Shown here in pieces: positions 17,695 through 26,005 of a DNA stretch of 64,000 bases (the stretch's first letter is position 1; each line of letters opens with the position of its first letter). Below the pieces are notes generated by a model. The model saw only the letters and a list, made by a program, of their open reading frames with translations, was not told the DNA's origin and did no database searches. The DNA is from Novosphingobium sp. BW1 (GTDB lineage: Bacteria; Pseudomonadota; Alphaproteobacteria; Sphingomonadales; Sphingomonadaceae): positions 48,751-112,750 of the forward strand of contig NZ_VIRF01000069.1 in NCBI RefSeq assembly GCF_008107685.1. Direction: 5' to 3'. The position numbers were made by a program, and so were the translations under genes.

Positions 17695-18477
17695 TCAGTG
17701 GGCCAGGAGCAGCGCCGGCGCGGTCTCCTCGTCGAGGAAATAGGCGGTCACCCCGCCGAAGAGGAACTCGCGGAAGCGGCTCTTGCCATAGGCGCCCATG
17801 ACAAGCAGCTCGGCGTGCGCCTGATTAACCGCGACCGCCAACGTCTCCTCGGTCGAACCGCGACGTTCGTGCTCTTCGAGCTCGGCGTGGATGCCATGGC
17901 GCGAGAGGTAGCGCAGAGCGTCGGTGGCGGGAAAACCACCCGACTTTTCAGCCACCGTCACGACCTTGACCATCTGGCAGTCCCCCAGCAGCGGCACCGA
18001 GGCGCGCAGCGCGGCGGCGGCCTGCTCACCGCCGTCCCAGGCGATGCAAGCCCGGCGGATCGGGAATTTCAGAGGCGTGTCATCGGCAAGGACAAGGACC
18101 GGGGTGGCCGACACCAGCGCCAGTTCACCCGCCAGGCCGCCCGAACGCGAAAGGATGGTCACGTCCGACAAACGCGCAATGCTGCCCAGCGCACTGACCG
18201 GATCGTCTTCACTGCGCAAAACATCGAAGGAGACATCGTTGCGCGAAAGCTTGGTCTCGATCTCGCTCGCCGAGGCATCGTCCTCGGCCCGTGCCTTGTC
18301 GAGGGCCTCGGAGATCACGTAGCTGCCCCCCATCGGGTCCATCGCGATGTAGCGCGCGACCGGGGTGTCAACGAGCGCAGTGACATGGCCGCCCGTCTTG
18401 CGGGCGAGGTTGAGGGCGGTTTCGATGCGGGCATCATTGCCCGGCTTGCGATCCGCATTGACGAGTATCGAGCGCAT
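17695..18477 (-). CDS. Universal stress protein, tandem UspA domains
   Basis: The 260 residues form two UspA-like halves. The second carries the nucleotide-binding pattern MGAYGKSRFREFLFGGVT (Gly-x2-Gly-x9-Gly-Ser/Thr type), and the first is degenerate (DVTILSRSGG...). It is probably cytosolic, ATP-binding and stress-induced, with unknown target. It begins at ATG 18477 (MRSILVNADR). The 13-bp palindrome CTTGATAATCAAG lies upstream at 18551-18563. The gene stands alone with its own terminator and follows the LysR gene on the same strand. Confidence 0.85.
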   Translation of the reverse strand: MRSILVNADRKPGNDARIETALNLARKTGGHVTALVDTPVARYIAMDPMGGSYVISEALDKARAEDDASASEIETKLSRNDVSFDVLRSEDDPVSALGSIARLSDVTILSRSGGLAGELALVSATPVLVLADDTPLKFPIRRACIAWDGGEQAAAALRASVPLLGDCQMVKVVTVAEKSGGFPATDALRYLSRHGIHAELEEHERRGSTEETLAVAVNQAHAELLVMGAYGKSRFREFLFGGVTAYFLDEETAPALLLAH

Positions 18478-18581
18478 TGTCTGGTCTCCCGTTTACCCGC
18501 CCAGTCTAGGGCAAGGCTTCCTCTTCACAATGACGAAGATCAAACATCGTCTTGATAATCAAGGTTCGATTGCAAAACTGT

Positions 18582-19490
18582 TCAAGAGCGCGCGCCTTTC
18601 GAACGCCGCCCTTCTGTGCCCGGCTCGATCCGCAGCGAGGCCGCGCGCGCGAACAGGTCGAGGATGATGGGATCGCGCTCCTGCGCCCGTACGGCCGCCT
18701 CGAAATGAACCACGTGCTCCGGACGCGGGAGGAACTCGGCCAGTTCTCCGCGGGCAAGCTGGCTGCGGATCATCGTCTCGGGCAGCACGGCCGCCCCCCT
18801 ACCCTGCGCGACGATCTCGATCAGCATGCGCACGTTGTTGCAGGTGTGGAGCGTGGGGCGGGTGCGTCCGGCCGCCTCGAGCGTGAAAAGGGTCACGCGG
18901 TGGAGGGGGGAATGGTCGGGCAGCGACCAGATCGGCAGGCCGGGCGTCTCGGGCCCGGCGCGCGCCACGTCTGGGCTCGCCGCCCAGACCAGGGCCACCG
19001 AACCAATCGGCGCGGTGCGGATGCCCGGGCTCGCAACGGGCCCGGCCAGGAACACGATGTCGCGCGTGCCGCCCAAAAGCTGCTGCATGAGCCGCGCGGT
19101 CAGGTCGAGCTCGATCTCCATGGTGACGCCGGGGCGTTCGCGCTCGATCGCCTGGACCCAGGCGGGCAGGCAGCTCGCCGCCGCAATCTCGCCCGATCCG
19201 ATCCGCACCGCACCCGCCGCCCCGGCAAAATCGCTGGCTTCAAGGAGGGCCTTCTCCAGATCGCGGCACAAGGGCTCGCACTGCTGGATTAGGCGGCGTC
19301 CGCGCGTGGTGAGAACCATCCGGCGTCCCTCGCGTTGGAACAGCGAGAGGCCCAGTTGCTCCTCGATCTCGCGCACCCGCGCCGAGATCGCGGGCTGGGT
19401 GGTGTTGAGACGCTGGGCGGCCGCTGCGAACGTGCCCAGCCGATCAATCCACATCAGCGTTTCAAGGTGGAAGAGCGCGATCCGTTTCAT
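18582..19490 (-). CDS. LysR-family transcriptional regulator
   Basis: The 302-residue protein has an N-terminal winged helix-turn-helix (residues ~5-62, FAAAAQRLNTTQPAISARVREIEEQLG) and a periplasmic-binding-like effector domain (~90-290). The start is the ATG at 19490; a TTG two codons upstream is less likely. It is divergent from scoA with only 93 bases between, the classic arrangement for a LysR regulator and its target, so control of scoAB by a CoA-ester or acid metabolite is a reasonable inference. The shared region is AT-rich. Confidence 0.88.
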   Translation of the reverse strand: MKRIALFHLETLMWIDRLGTFAAAAQRLNTTQPAISARVREIEEQLGLSLFQREGRRMVLTTRGRRLIQQCEPLCRDLEKALLEASDFAGAAGAVRIGSGEIAAASCLPAWVQAIERERPGVTMEIELDLTARLMQQLLGGTRDIVFLAGPVASPGIRTAPIGSVALVWAASPDVARAGPETPGLPIWSLPDHSPLHRVTLFTLEAAGRTRPTLHTCNNVRMLIEIVAQGRGAAVLPETMIRSQLARGELAEFLPRPEHVVHFEAAVRAQERDPIILDLFARAASLRIEPGTEGRRSKGARS

Positions 19491-19583
19491 AACCAATGCA
19501 TATCATAATCCATAAAAATTAATCGCTATTTGTGATGCGAAGGGCGCGGTAGGCTCCCGCGCGGAAGTTGGAGAAGGAAATCC
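19491..19583. promoter_or_regulatory. Divergent LysR / scoAB control region
   Basis: The 93 bases between the two start codons include an AT-rich core (about 19500-19540, ATCATAATCCATAAAAATTA) that stands out from the GC-rich surroundings. ATCATAA and TTTGTGAT at its ends form an imperfect inverted repeat of the kind LysR dimers bind. Exact promoter boxes cannot be assigned with confidence. Confidence 0.45.
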
Positions 19584-20291
19584 ATGAAAAAGCTCTATCC
19601 CAGCGCGGAGGCCGCGCTTGATGGCCTGCTGTCGGACGGCATGCTGATCGCCAGCGGCGGCTTCGGCCTTTGCGGCATCCCCGAGCGCCTGCTTGACGCC
19701 ATTCGCGATGCGGGCGTGAAGGACCTCACCTTCGCGTCGAACAATGCCGGCATCGACAACGAGGGCATCGGCAAGTTGCTGCGCACCAAGCAGGTCAAGA
19801 AGATGATCTCGTCCTACGTGGGCGAAAACAAGGAGTTCGAACGCCAGTACCTCTCGGGCGAACTGGAAGTCGAGTTCTGCCCCCAGGGCACGCTGGCCGA
19901 GCGCATGCGCGCAGGTGGCGCTGGCATCCCCGGCTTCTACACCAAGACCGGCGTCGGCACGCAGGTCGCCGAGGGCAAGGAAGTCAAGGAATTCGGCGGG
20001 CAGGAATACATCCTGGAGGAAGGCATTTTCGCCGATCTCGCCGTGGTCAAGGCCTGGAAGGCGGACGAAAGCGGCAACGTGATCTTCCGCAAGACCGCGC
20101 GCAACTTCAACGTGCCCGCCGCCACCTGCGGCAAAGTCTGCGTGGTTGAAGTGGAAGAGATCGTGCCGACCGGCTCGCTCGATCCCGACCACATTCACCT
20201 GCCCGGCGTCTACGTGCAGCGCCTCGTGCGGGGCGCGCCCTACGACAAGAAGATCGAATTTGTGACGACCCGCGAAAGGGAGGCCGCATAA
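19584..20291 (+). CDS. scoA: 3-oxoacid CoA-transferase subunit A
   Basis: Alpha subunit of succinyl-CoA:3-ketoacid CoA-transferase, which activates acetoacetate (or a related 3-oxoacid) with CoA from succinyl-CoA. The 235 residues show the family pattern: [14 protein letters not shown] near the N-terminus, [13 protein letters not shown], and [28 protein letters not shown] ribosome site precedes the ATG at 19584. Subunit B starts directly after its stop. The divergent LysR gene is the likely regulator, suggesting inducible use of ketone bodies, branched amino acids or polyhydroxybutyrate products. Confidence 0.93.
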   Translation: MKKLYPSAEAALDGLLSDGMLIASGGFGLCGIPERLLDAIRDAGVKDLTFASNNAGIDNEGIGKLLRTKQVKKMISSYVGENKEFERQYLSGELEVEFCPQGTLAERMRAGGAGIPGFYTKTGVGTQVAEGKEVKEFGGQEYILEEGIFADLAVVKAWKADESGNVIFRKTARNFNVPAATCGKVCVVEVEEIVPTGSLDPDHIHLPGVYVQRLVRGAPYDKKIEFVTTREREAA

Positions 20292-20933
20292 ATGCCCTGG
20301 AACCGTAACGAGATGGCCGCGCGCGCGGCCAAGGAACTGGAAGATGGCTTCTACGTGAACCTCGGGATCGGCATACCCACGCTCGTTGCCAACTACGTGC
20401 CCGAGGGCATGACGGTGACGCTGCAGTCGGAGAACGGGATGTTGGGCATCGGCCCCTTCCCCTATGCCGGCGACGAAGATCCCGACCTCATCAACGCGGG
20501 CAAGCAGACCGTCAGCGAACTGCCGCAGACGGCCTATTTCGACAGTTCGACGAGCTTTGGCATGATCCGCGGCGGGCACATCAACTTGGCTGTTCTGGGC
20601 GCGATGGAAGTGGCCGAGAACGGCGACATCGCCAACTGGATGATCCCGGGCAAGATGATCAAGGGGATGGGCGGCGCAATGGATCTTGTCGCGGGCGTGC
20701 AGAAGATCATCGTCGTCATGGAGCACTGCGCGAAATCGGGCGATTCCAAGTTCATACCCGAATGCACCCTCCCGCTGACCGGCAAGAACGTGGTCGACAT
20801 GATTGTCACCGACCTTGCCGTATTCCAGCGCCCGGACCACGACAGCCCGTTCCAGCTGGTTGAACTCGCGCCGGGTGTCACGGCCGAGGAAGTGGCCGAG
20901 AAAACGGCGGCGAAATACGAAATCGCGCTCTAA
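20292..20933 (+). CDS. scoB: 3-oxoacid CoA-transferase subunit B
   Basis: Catalytic beta subunit, 213 residues. The active-site Glu47 lies in the signature [14 protein letters not shown]; it forms the enzyme-CoA thioester. Other family blocks are [29 protein letters not shown] and [12 protein letters not shown]. The ATG follows the subunit A stop with no gap, and its ribosome site (AAAGGGAGG) lies inside the end of subunit A. This ensures equal production of the two chains. A hairpin follows 14 bases after the stop. Confidence 0.95.
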   Translation: MPWNRNEMAARAAKELEDGFYVNLGIGIPTLVANYVPEGMTVTLQSENGMLGIGPFPYAGDEDPDLINAGKQTVSELPQTAYFDSSTSFGMIRGGHINLAVLGAMEVAENGDIANWMIPGKMIKGMGGAMDLVAGVQKIIVVMEHCAKSGDSKFIPECTLPLTGKNVVDMIVTDLAVFQRPDHDSPFQLVELAPGVTAEEVAEKTAAKYEIAL

Positions 20934-20947
20934 TCGAGCGCACGATT

Positions 20948-20977
20948 GGACGAGCGGCCTTCAGGGCCACGCCGTCC
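20948..20977 (+). terminator. Hairpin after scoB
   Basis: GGACG and CGTCC enclose a second GGCC/GGCC pairing. No T run follows. A further hairpin (CAACGA-AGGGC / GCCCT-CGTTG) sits at 20999-21022, so the 225-base scoB-gpx gap has two structured patches. Confidence 0.4.
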
Positions 20978-21158
20978 ATGCACGTGTCAGGGCGTCAGCA
21001 ACGAAGGGCCGAGCCCTCGTTGTGGCGCCCCAGCACGATCTTGCGGTTTATTCCGCATGGCGAATCGGCACACCCGGCGACCTTGCCGCCTGTTCAGGCG
21101 TCCCTACATCGGGATCGAGCTTGAAAAGACGTGATGCACCAACCGGAGTAGCCCCAAC

Positions 21159-21704
21159 ATGACCGATATCGCCACTATTCCCCTGACCCGGATCGACGGC
21201 ACACCAGACACCTTGGGCGCCCATGAAGGCAAAGTGCTGCTCGTCGTGAACGTCGCCTCCAAGTGCGGCCTGACCCCGCAGTACGTGGGACTTGAAGAGC
21301 TCTTCCAGCAGTACAAGGACAAGGGCCTGGAGATCCTGGGCTTTCCGGCCAACGACTTCGGCGCGCAGGAGCCCGGCAGCCACGAGGAAATCGTCGAATT
21401 CTGCAAGCTGAACTACGGCGTCTCCTTCCCGCTCTTCGCCAAGGCCGACGTGACCGGCCCCGACATGCAGCCGCTCTACAAGGAGCTGACCCAGGCGCAC
21501 CCGACCAAGCAGGGCCCGGCAGAGGAATTCCGCGAACGCTTGCGCGGCTTTGGCCGTACGCCCACCGAGGACCCGGACGTGCTGTGGAACTTCGAAAAGT
21601 TCCTCGTCTCCAAGGACGGCAAGGTTGTTGACCGCTTCGCGCCGGGCGTCGAGCCCAAGGATCCCACACTGGTTGCAGCGATCGAGGCGGAATTGGCGAA
21701 GTAA
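21159..21704 (+). CDS. Glutathione peroxidase family protein
   Basis: The 181-residue thiol peroxidase reduces hydrogen and organic peroxides using glutathione or thioredoxin. Cys36 in NVASKCGLT replaces the selenocysteine of animal enzymes. The partner residues are recognisable as the block FPANDFGAQEPGS (Gln) and VLWNFEKFLV (Trp, Asn). Bacterial Cys-type enzymes of this family often prefer thioredoxin, so the reductant is uncertain. It has no signal peptide and is cytosolic. It is monocistronic and ends facing polA across a dispersed repeat. Confidence 0.92.
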   Translation: MTDIATIPLTRIDGTPDTLGAHEGKVLLVVNVASKCGLTPQYVGLEELFQQYKDKGLEILGFPANDFGAQEPGSHEEIVEFCKLNYGVSFPLFAKADVTGPDMQPLYKELTQAHPTKQGPAEEFRERLRGFGRTPTEDPDVLWNFEKFLVSKDGKVVDRFAPGVEPKDPTLVAAIEAELAK

Positions 21705-21710
21705 AGACTT

Positions 21711-21824
21711 CAAGGGCCCATCGCCCCTTGCCCCCAAAACGGACGACCTCACCTTTCTCAGCCAATCCGGCGCGAGATAGGTGGGGTAGACAGTTCGGGG
21801 AGCCCGAGGGCGATGGCCCTCGGA
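21711..21824 (+). repeat. Dispersed hairpin element, copy 3 (best preserved)
   Basis: This 114-base element fills the convergent gap between gpx and polA. The left hairpin (21711-21730) has arms AAGGG/CCCTT around CCCATCGC. The right hairpin (21804-21824) has arms CCGAGGGC and GGCCCTCGG. Left and right hairpins are inverted copies of each other. The middle can pair ACCTCACC with GGTGGGGT (one G-U). Near-identical to copy 5 in the terminal parts. Confidence 0.85.
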
Positions 21825-21840
21825 TACTCTCTTTTCGGGT

Positions 21841-24687
21841 TTAGTGCGCGGCGCCCCAACTCGGCCCCGAGCCGATCTCCACGCCCAGCGGCACGGTCAG
21901 TTCCACGGTCGGGCCTGCCGCTTCGGCCATGACCTTCTCGATAACATTCGAAGCGGCTTCGACATCGTCTTGGGGCAGTTCGAAGACAAGTTCGTCGTGC
22001 ACCTGCAGCAGCATGCGCACGTGGCCAAGGCCCGCGTCTTCCAACGCTGGGGTCATGCGTGCCATTGCGCGCTTGATGATGTCGGCGCAGGTGCCCTGGA
22101 TCGGCGCGTTGATCGCGGCGCGCTCGGATCCCTGACGCTCGTTTCCGTTCTTGGAATTGATGCGCGGGAACCAGGTCTTGCGGGCAAACAGCGTTTCCGA
22201 ATAACCGCGCTCACGCACGCCTTCCAGCGTCGAGACAATGTACTTCTGGATGCCCGGGAAGCGCTCGAAGTAGCGGTCGATCATCGCCTGCGCCTCGTCG
22301 GCATCTGTGCCCAGACGCCCGGCCAAGCCCCAGCGCGAGATGCCATAGAGGATCGCGAAGTTGATCGTCTTGGCCCGCCCACGCGTCTCGCGGGTGACTT
22401 CCCCGAAAAGTTCGGTCGCGGTGCGCGCGTGAATGTCCTCGCCCTTTTCGAAGGCCTCCTTCAGGCTGGGAACGTCCGCCATGTGCGCGGCAAGACGCAG
22501 CTCGATCTGCGAGTAGTCCGCTGCAAGCAGGACATTGCCCTCCTCAGCCACGAAGCAGTCACGGATCTGGCGGCCTATCTCGGTGCGGATCGGGATGTTC
22601 TGCAGGTTGGGATCAGTCGAGGACAGGCGCCCCGTCTGCGCGCCGACCAGGCTGTAGCTGGTGTGGACGCGGCCCGTCTTGGGGTTGATCGCGGCCTGCA
22701 GCGCCTCGGTATAGGTCGAGCGCAGCTTGGAAAGCTGGCGCCATTCCAGTACCTTAGTTGCGACCTCGGCGCCCTCTTCGGCCAGGCGTTCCAGCACCGA
22801 CTGGTCGGTCGAGTACTGGCCCGACTTGCCCTTCTTGCCGCCCTTGTAGCCCAGTTTGTCGAACAGGATCTCACCCAGCTGCTTGGGGCTGCCGATGGTA
22901 AATTCCTGGCCTGCGACCTCGTGAATCTCCTTTTCCAGCGCACCAATGGCTTCGGCGAACTGGGCCGAGAGACCGGCCAGCTTCTCGCGGTCGACCTTGA
23001 TGCCGTGACGCTCCATCTGCGCCACAACCGGGATCAGCGGGCGATCCACCTTCTCGTAGATACGCGTGCCGCCTTCCTCGGAAAGGCGCGGCTTCAGCAG
23101 GCTATGGAGGCGCCAGGTGACGTCCGCGTCCTCAGCGGCGTAGTGGGTCGCCTTGTCGAGCGGAACTTCGCCGAAGGGAATGGCCTTCTTGCCCGTGCCG
23201 CACACGTCCTTGAAGGCCATCGGCTTGTGGACGAGGTGGCGCTGCGAAAGCTCGTCCATGCCGTGGCCGCCGCCCACACCATCGGTGCCCCGCCCGGCAT
23301 CAAGGCAGAAGCTTTCGATCATGGTGTCATCGATGGGGGCCACCATGATCCCGTAGCGGGCGAGCACGTTGATGTCGTACTTGATGTTCTGGCCGATCTT
23401 GAGGACCGCATCGTCCTCCAGCAGCGGCTTCAGGAGCGCGATGGCGGTGTCCATGTCCACCTGCGGCGGCTTCTCGGCGAACATGTCGCTGCCGCCGTGG
23501 CCGAGCGGAATGTAGCAGGCTTCGTTGGGGCCGATGGCCAGGCTCACGCCGACGAGGTCAGCCTGCATCGCCTCCAGCGCCGAAGTCTCGGTATCGACCG
23601 CCAGGACATGCGCGGCCTGGGCCTTCTTGACCCAGGCTTCAAGCGCCTCTTGCGTCTGCACGCATTCGTAGGCCTCGTAGTCTACCGCAGGCATCTCGGG
23701 GAGCGACTGGCGCGCGGCGCCCTCGGCTGGGCCTGCGCCCGCATTCTGCGCCTTGGCCGGGTTGAGATCGGTTGCCTTGGAGGGACTGCCGTTGCCGGTT
23801 TCCAGGCGCTTGAGGAGGCTGGTGAAGCCATGCTTGCCCAGGAACTCGGCGAGCGGCTCGATGGGAATGGTGTTGAGCTTCACCTCGTCGAGCGCCATCG
23901 GCAGCGCGCAATCTTCCTTGAGCGCAACAAGGACGCGGCTGAGGCGGGCCTGCTCGGCCTGCTCGATCAATCGCTCCTTGAGCTTGGACTTCTTCATGTC
24001 CGGCGCGGCGGCCAGCACGCTTTCCAGGTCGCCATGCTCCTGAATGAGCTTGGTCGCAGTCTTGGGCCCTACGCCAAAGACGCCCGGCACATTATCGACC
24101 GCATCGCCCATGAGCGCGAGCACATCGCCCACTTTGTCGGGGGTGACGCCGAACTTTTCCTCGACTTCGGGAATGTCGATGCGCAGGTTCTTCATCGTGT
24201 CGAGCATGTCGACCTTGCCGCCACCCTCGCCGCAGGTGCCAACCAGCTGCATGAGGTCCTTGTCCGAGGAAACGATAGTGACGTCCCAGCCCTCACGCGC
24301 CGCGGCCCGCGCGTAGGAGGCGATAAGGTCGTCTGCCTCGTAGCCCTGCTCCTCGATGCACGGCAACGAGAACGCGCGCGTCGCATCGCGGATCAGCGGG
24401 AACTGGGGCACGAGGTCTTCGGGCGGCGGGGGACGGTTGGCCTTGTAGTCCTCATAGATGTCGTTGCGGAACGATTTGCTGCCCGCATCGAGGATCACCG
24501 CCATGTGCGTGGGCCCTTCGGCCTTGTCGAGGTCTTCGGCCAGCTTCCACAGCATCGTGGTGTAGCCGTAGACTGCGCCCACGGGCGTGCCCTCCGGGTT
24601 CGTGAGCGGGGGAAGACGGTGGTAGGCGCGGAAGATGTAGGCCGACCCGTCGACGAGGTAGAGATGCTGCTTTGGCTCCATGGACAT
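21841..24687 (-). CDS. polA: DNA polymerase I
   Basis: Repair and Okazaki-fragment polymerase, 948 residues. Three domains are visible in order: 5'-3' exonuclease (~5-290, YLVDGSAYIFRAYH and a helix-hairpin-helix GVFGVGPKTATKLI), 3'-5' proofreading exonuclease (~370-560, LAVDTETSALEAMQADLVG with acidic metal ligands, apparently active), and polymerase (~570-945, with DYSQIELRLAAH, RGRAKTINFAILYG and QVHDELVFE). Start candidates are ATG 24687 (MSMEPKQ) and 24681; the open frame continues upstream without similarity. It is divergent from the small lipoprotein gene. Confidence 0.97.
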   Translation of the reverse strand: MSMEPKQHLYLVDGSAYIFRAYHRLPPLTNPEGTPVGAVYGYTTMLWKLAEDLDKAEGPTHMAVILDAGSKSFRNDIYEDYKANRPPPPEDLVPQFPLIRDATRAFSLPCIEEQGYEADDLIASYARAAAREGWDVTIVSSDKDLMQLVGTCGEGGGKVDMLDTMKNLRIDIPEVEEKFGVTPDKVGDVLALMGDAVDNVPGVFGVGPKTATKLIQEHGDLESVLAAAPDMKKSKLKERLIEQAEQARLSRVLVALKEDCALPMALDEVKLNTIPIEPLAEFLGKHGFTSLLKRLETGNGSPSKATDLNPAKAQNAGAGPAEGAARQSLPEMPAVDYEAYECVQTQEALEAWVKKAQAAHVLAVDTETSALEAMQADLVGVSLAIGPNEACYIPLGHGGSDMFAEKPPQVDMDTAIALLKPLLEDDAVLKIGQNIKYDINVLARYGIMVAPIDDTMIESFCLDAGRGTDGVGGGHGMDELSQRHLVHKPMAFKDVCGTGKKAIPFGEVPLDKATHYAAEDADVTWRLHSLLKPRLSEEGGTRIYEKVDRPLIPVVAQMERHGIKVDREKLAGLSAQFAEAIGALEKEIHEVAGQEFTIGSPKQLGEILFDKLGYKGGKKGKSGQYSTDQSVLERLAEEGAEVATKVLEWRQLSKLRSTYTEALQAAINPKTGRVHTSYSLVGAQTGRLSSTDPNLQNIPIRTEIGRQIRDCFVAEEGNVLLAADYSQIELRLAAHMADVPSLKEAFEKGEDIHARTATELFGEVTRETRGRAKTINFAILYGISRWGLAGRLGTDADEAQAMIDRYFERFPGIQKYIVSTLEGVRERGYSETLFARKTWFPRINSKNGNERQGSERAAINAPIQGTCADIIKRAMARMTPALEDAGLGHVRMLLQVHDELVFELPQDDVEAASNVIEKVMAEAAGPTVELTVPLGVEIGSGPSWGAAH

Positions 24688-24800
24688 GGCTCTAGCAGCG
24701 CTTTGCGTCGAGGTCAGCAGGCAGCCGCGCTGGGCCGTGCAAAAGCGCCGGATCACCGACCCTCACGCGGCTCCCCGACAAAAAGCTTCGGTCCGTCGCG

Positions 24801-24825
24801 GGAACCAATTGTCTATGCACAGGTT
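24801..24825 (+). promoter_or_regulatory. Possible EcfG-type stress promoter
   Basis: GGAAC (24801-24805), 16 bases, then GGTT (24822-24825) resembles the GGAAC-N16/17-GTT pattern of the alphaproteobacterial general stress sigma factor. It points towards the small lipoprotein gene, 126 bases upstream of its start. The motif is short and could be chance. Confidence 0.3.
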
Positions 24826-24951
24826 GGTTGACGAGTGCTTGAACGGGACGTCCGTGACTTCTAGCGCACGGAAGAAGTCGTCTCAGGAAGGCTTGTAACA
24901 CGCCGCAGGGGCGTGCCGGATTTGGAAGTAGCAAAGAGGGAATACTGAGAG

Positions 24952-25278
24952 ATGCGCAAGATTCTGATTGCCACCACCACCGCCGTCGCCGCGCTTTCGC
25001 TCGCGGCTTGTTCGGAACAGACTGAGGACGCCACCGAAGCGGCAGCCTCGTCGGCCGCCGACGACATGGGCTCCTACGCCGACCAGGCTGGTGAAGAGAT
25101 GGACGCAATGGGCGATTCGATGGAGGGCGCCGCCAACGATGCGGGCGCCGCCATGGACGAGGCTGGTGACGATGTCGAAGACGCAGCCGCCAACGCCGCC
25201 TCGGACGCCGAAGCCGCCGCCAACGACGCCGCTAACGAGATGGCCGACCACACCGACGGCGATCCCAGCACCAACTGA
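24952..25278 (+). CDS. Small Ala/Asp-rich lipoprotein, function unknown
   Basis: The 108-residue protein begins with a lipoprotein signal whose lipobox ends at Cys20 (ALSLAACSE). The mature part is almost entirely Ala, Asp, Glu, Met and Asn in a quasi-repeating pattern (DAAANAASDAEAAANDAANEMADH), strongly acidic and probably helical or coiled. I do not recognise a family; the composition resembles small stress-induced envelope lipoproteins, which is inference. AGAGGGAAT precedes the ATG. A possible stress promoter lies upstream and a clear terminator downstream, so it is an independent unit. Confidence 0.75.
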   Translation: MRKILIATTTAVAALSLAACSEQTEDATEAAASSAADDMGSYADQAGEEMDAMGDSMEGAANDAGAAMDEAGDDVEDAAANAASDAEAAANDAANEMADHTDGDPSTN

Positions 25279-25325
25279 CCGCAACAGGGACTTCACCGCT
25301 CCTGTTGCCACTTGGCAAGTTACGA

Positions 25326-25360
25326 AACGGGCGTTCGGAGAGATCCGGGCGCCCGTTTTT
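25326..25360 (+). terminator. Rho-independent terminator after the small lipoprotein
   Basis: ACGGGCG and CGCCCGT form a stem followed by TTTTT. A second hairpin (GCAACAGG / CCTGTTGC) lies just upstream at 25281-25308 but lacks a T run. Confidence 0.8.
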
Positions 25361-25425
25361 GCGTTGCGAACTGCCTGCTTCTGCGTATCTCACTTGAAAG
25401 TGGAGACCGCGCGGGAGACGCTGGC

Positions 25426-25995
25426 ATGCTAATGGAGATCCTGTTCATGCTCGCGGCACCACAAGCCCGCGACTGCGCGATCGACCGGGACGCCCTTCTC
25501 GCATTGGACCAGCCCGCGTTCGATCACGATCTGGAGGGCGGCTGGCGCATTCTCGCCGCTAGGGGTTGCCACACCCAGGCCGCCGACCTCATCCGGGACT
25601 GGCGCCAGATCCACCGGGCGCAGGATGCGATCCTCACTTGGCACGAAGGGCAGATGCGCGCCTTCGCGGGCGACTATGCCGCTGCGATCACGCTGTTCAA
25701 GCGTTCTCGCAAACCTGCGGATCGGGATGATTTCGGCTGGAATCTCTATGTAGATGGCAGCATCGCCTTCCTGTCAGGCGACAGGACGAAGCTGCGAGGG
25801 GCCCGGGCAGAGCTCGCCGCCATGGCCAAACCCGACATCTGGGCCCGCCTGCAAGATACCGATGGCAGGCCAACAAGCACACCTTGGCCACCGAATCTCC
25901 ACGTTCTGGATGCCTTCATGCGGTGCTGGGGGATGCCCTATAGAGAAGCCTATAGCTGCCCCAAACCTGCCATGGCAGACGGAGCGAAGCCGTAA
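25426..25995 (+). CDS. Hypothetical protein, TPR-like
   Basis: The 189-residue protein is not recognised. The ATG at 25426 is chosen because GGGAG lies 8 bases upstream; an earlier in-frame ATG at 25312 overlaps the terminator of the previous gene. The N-terminus (MLMEILFMLAAPQARDC) is short and hydrophobic and may be a weak signal. Residues ~20-130 contain repeated helical segments around Trp, Arg and Ala (GGWRILAARGCHTQAADLIRDW, DYAAAITLFKR) typical of tetratricopeptide-like folds. It ends near the stop of the convergent beta-lactamase-like gene. Confidence 0.6.
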   Translation: MLMEILFMLAAPQARDCAIDRDALLALDQPAFDHDLEGGWRILAARGCHTQAADLIRDWRQIHRAQDAILTWHEGQMRAFAGDYAAAITLFKRSRKPADRDDFGWNLYVDGSIAFLSGDRTKLRGARAELAAMAKPDIWARLQDTDGRPTSTPWPPNLHVLDAFMRCWGMPYREAYSCPKPAMADGAKP

Positions 25996-26005
25996 CCTCC
26001 CCGCC

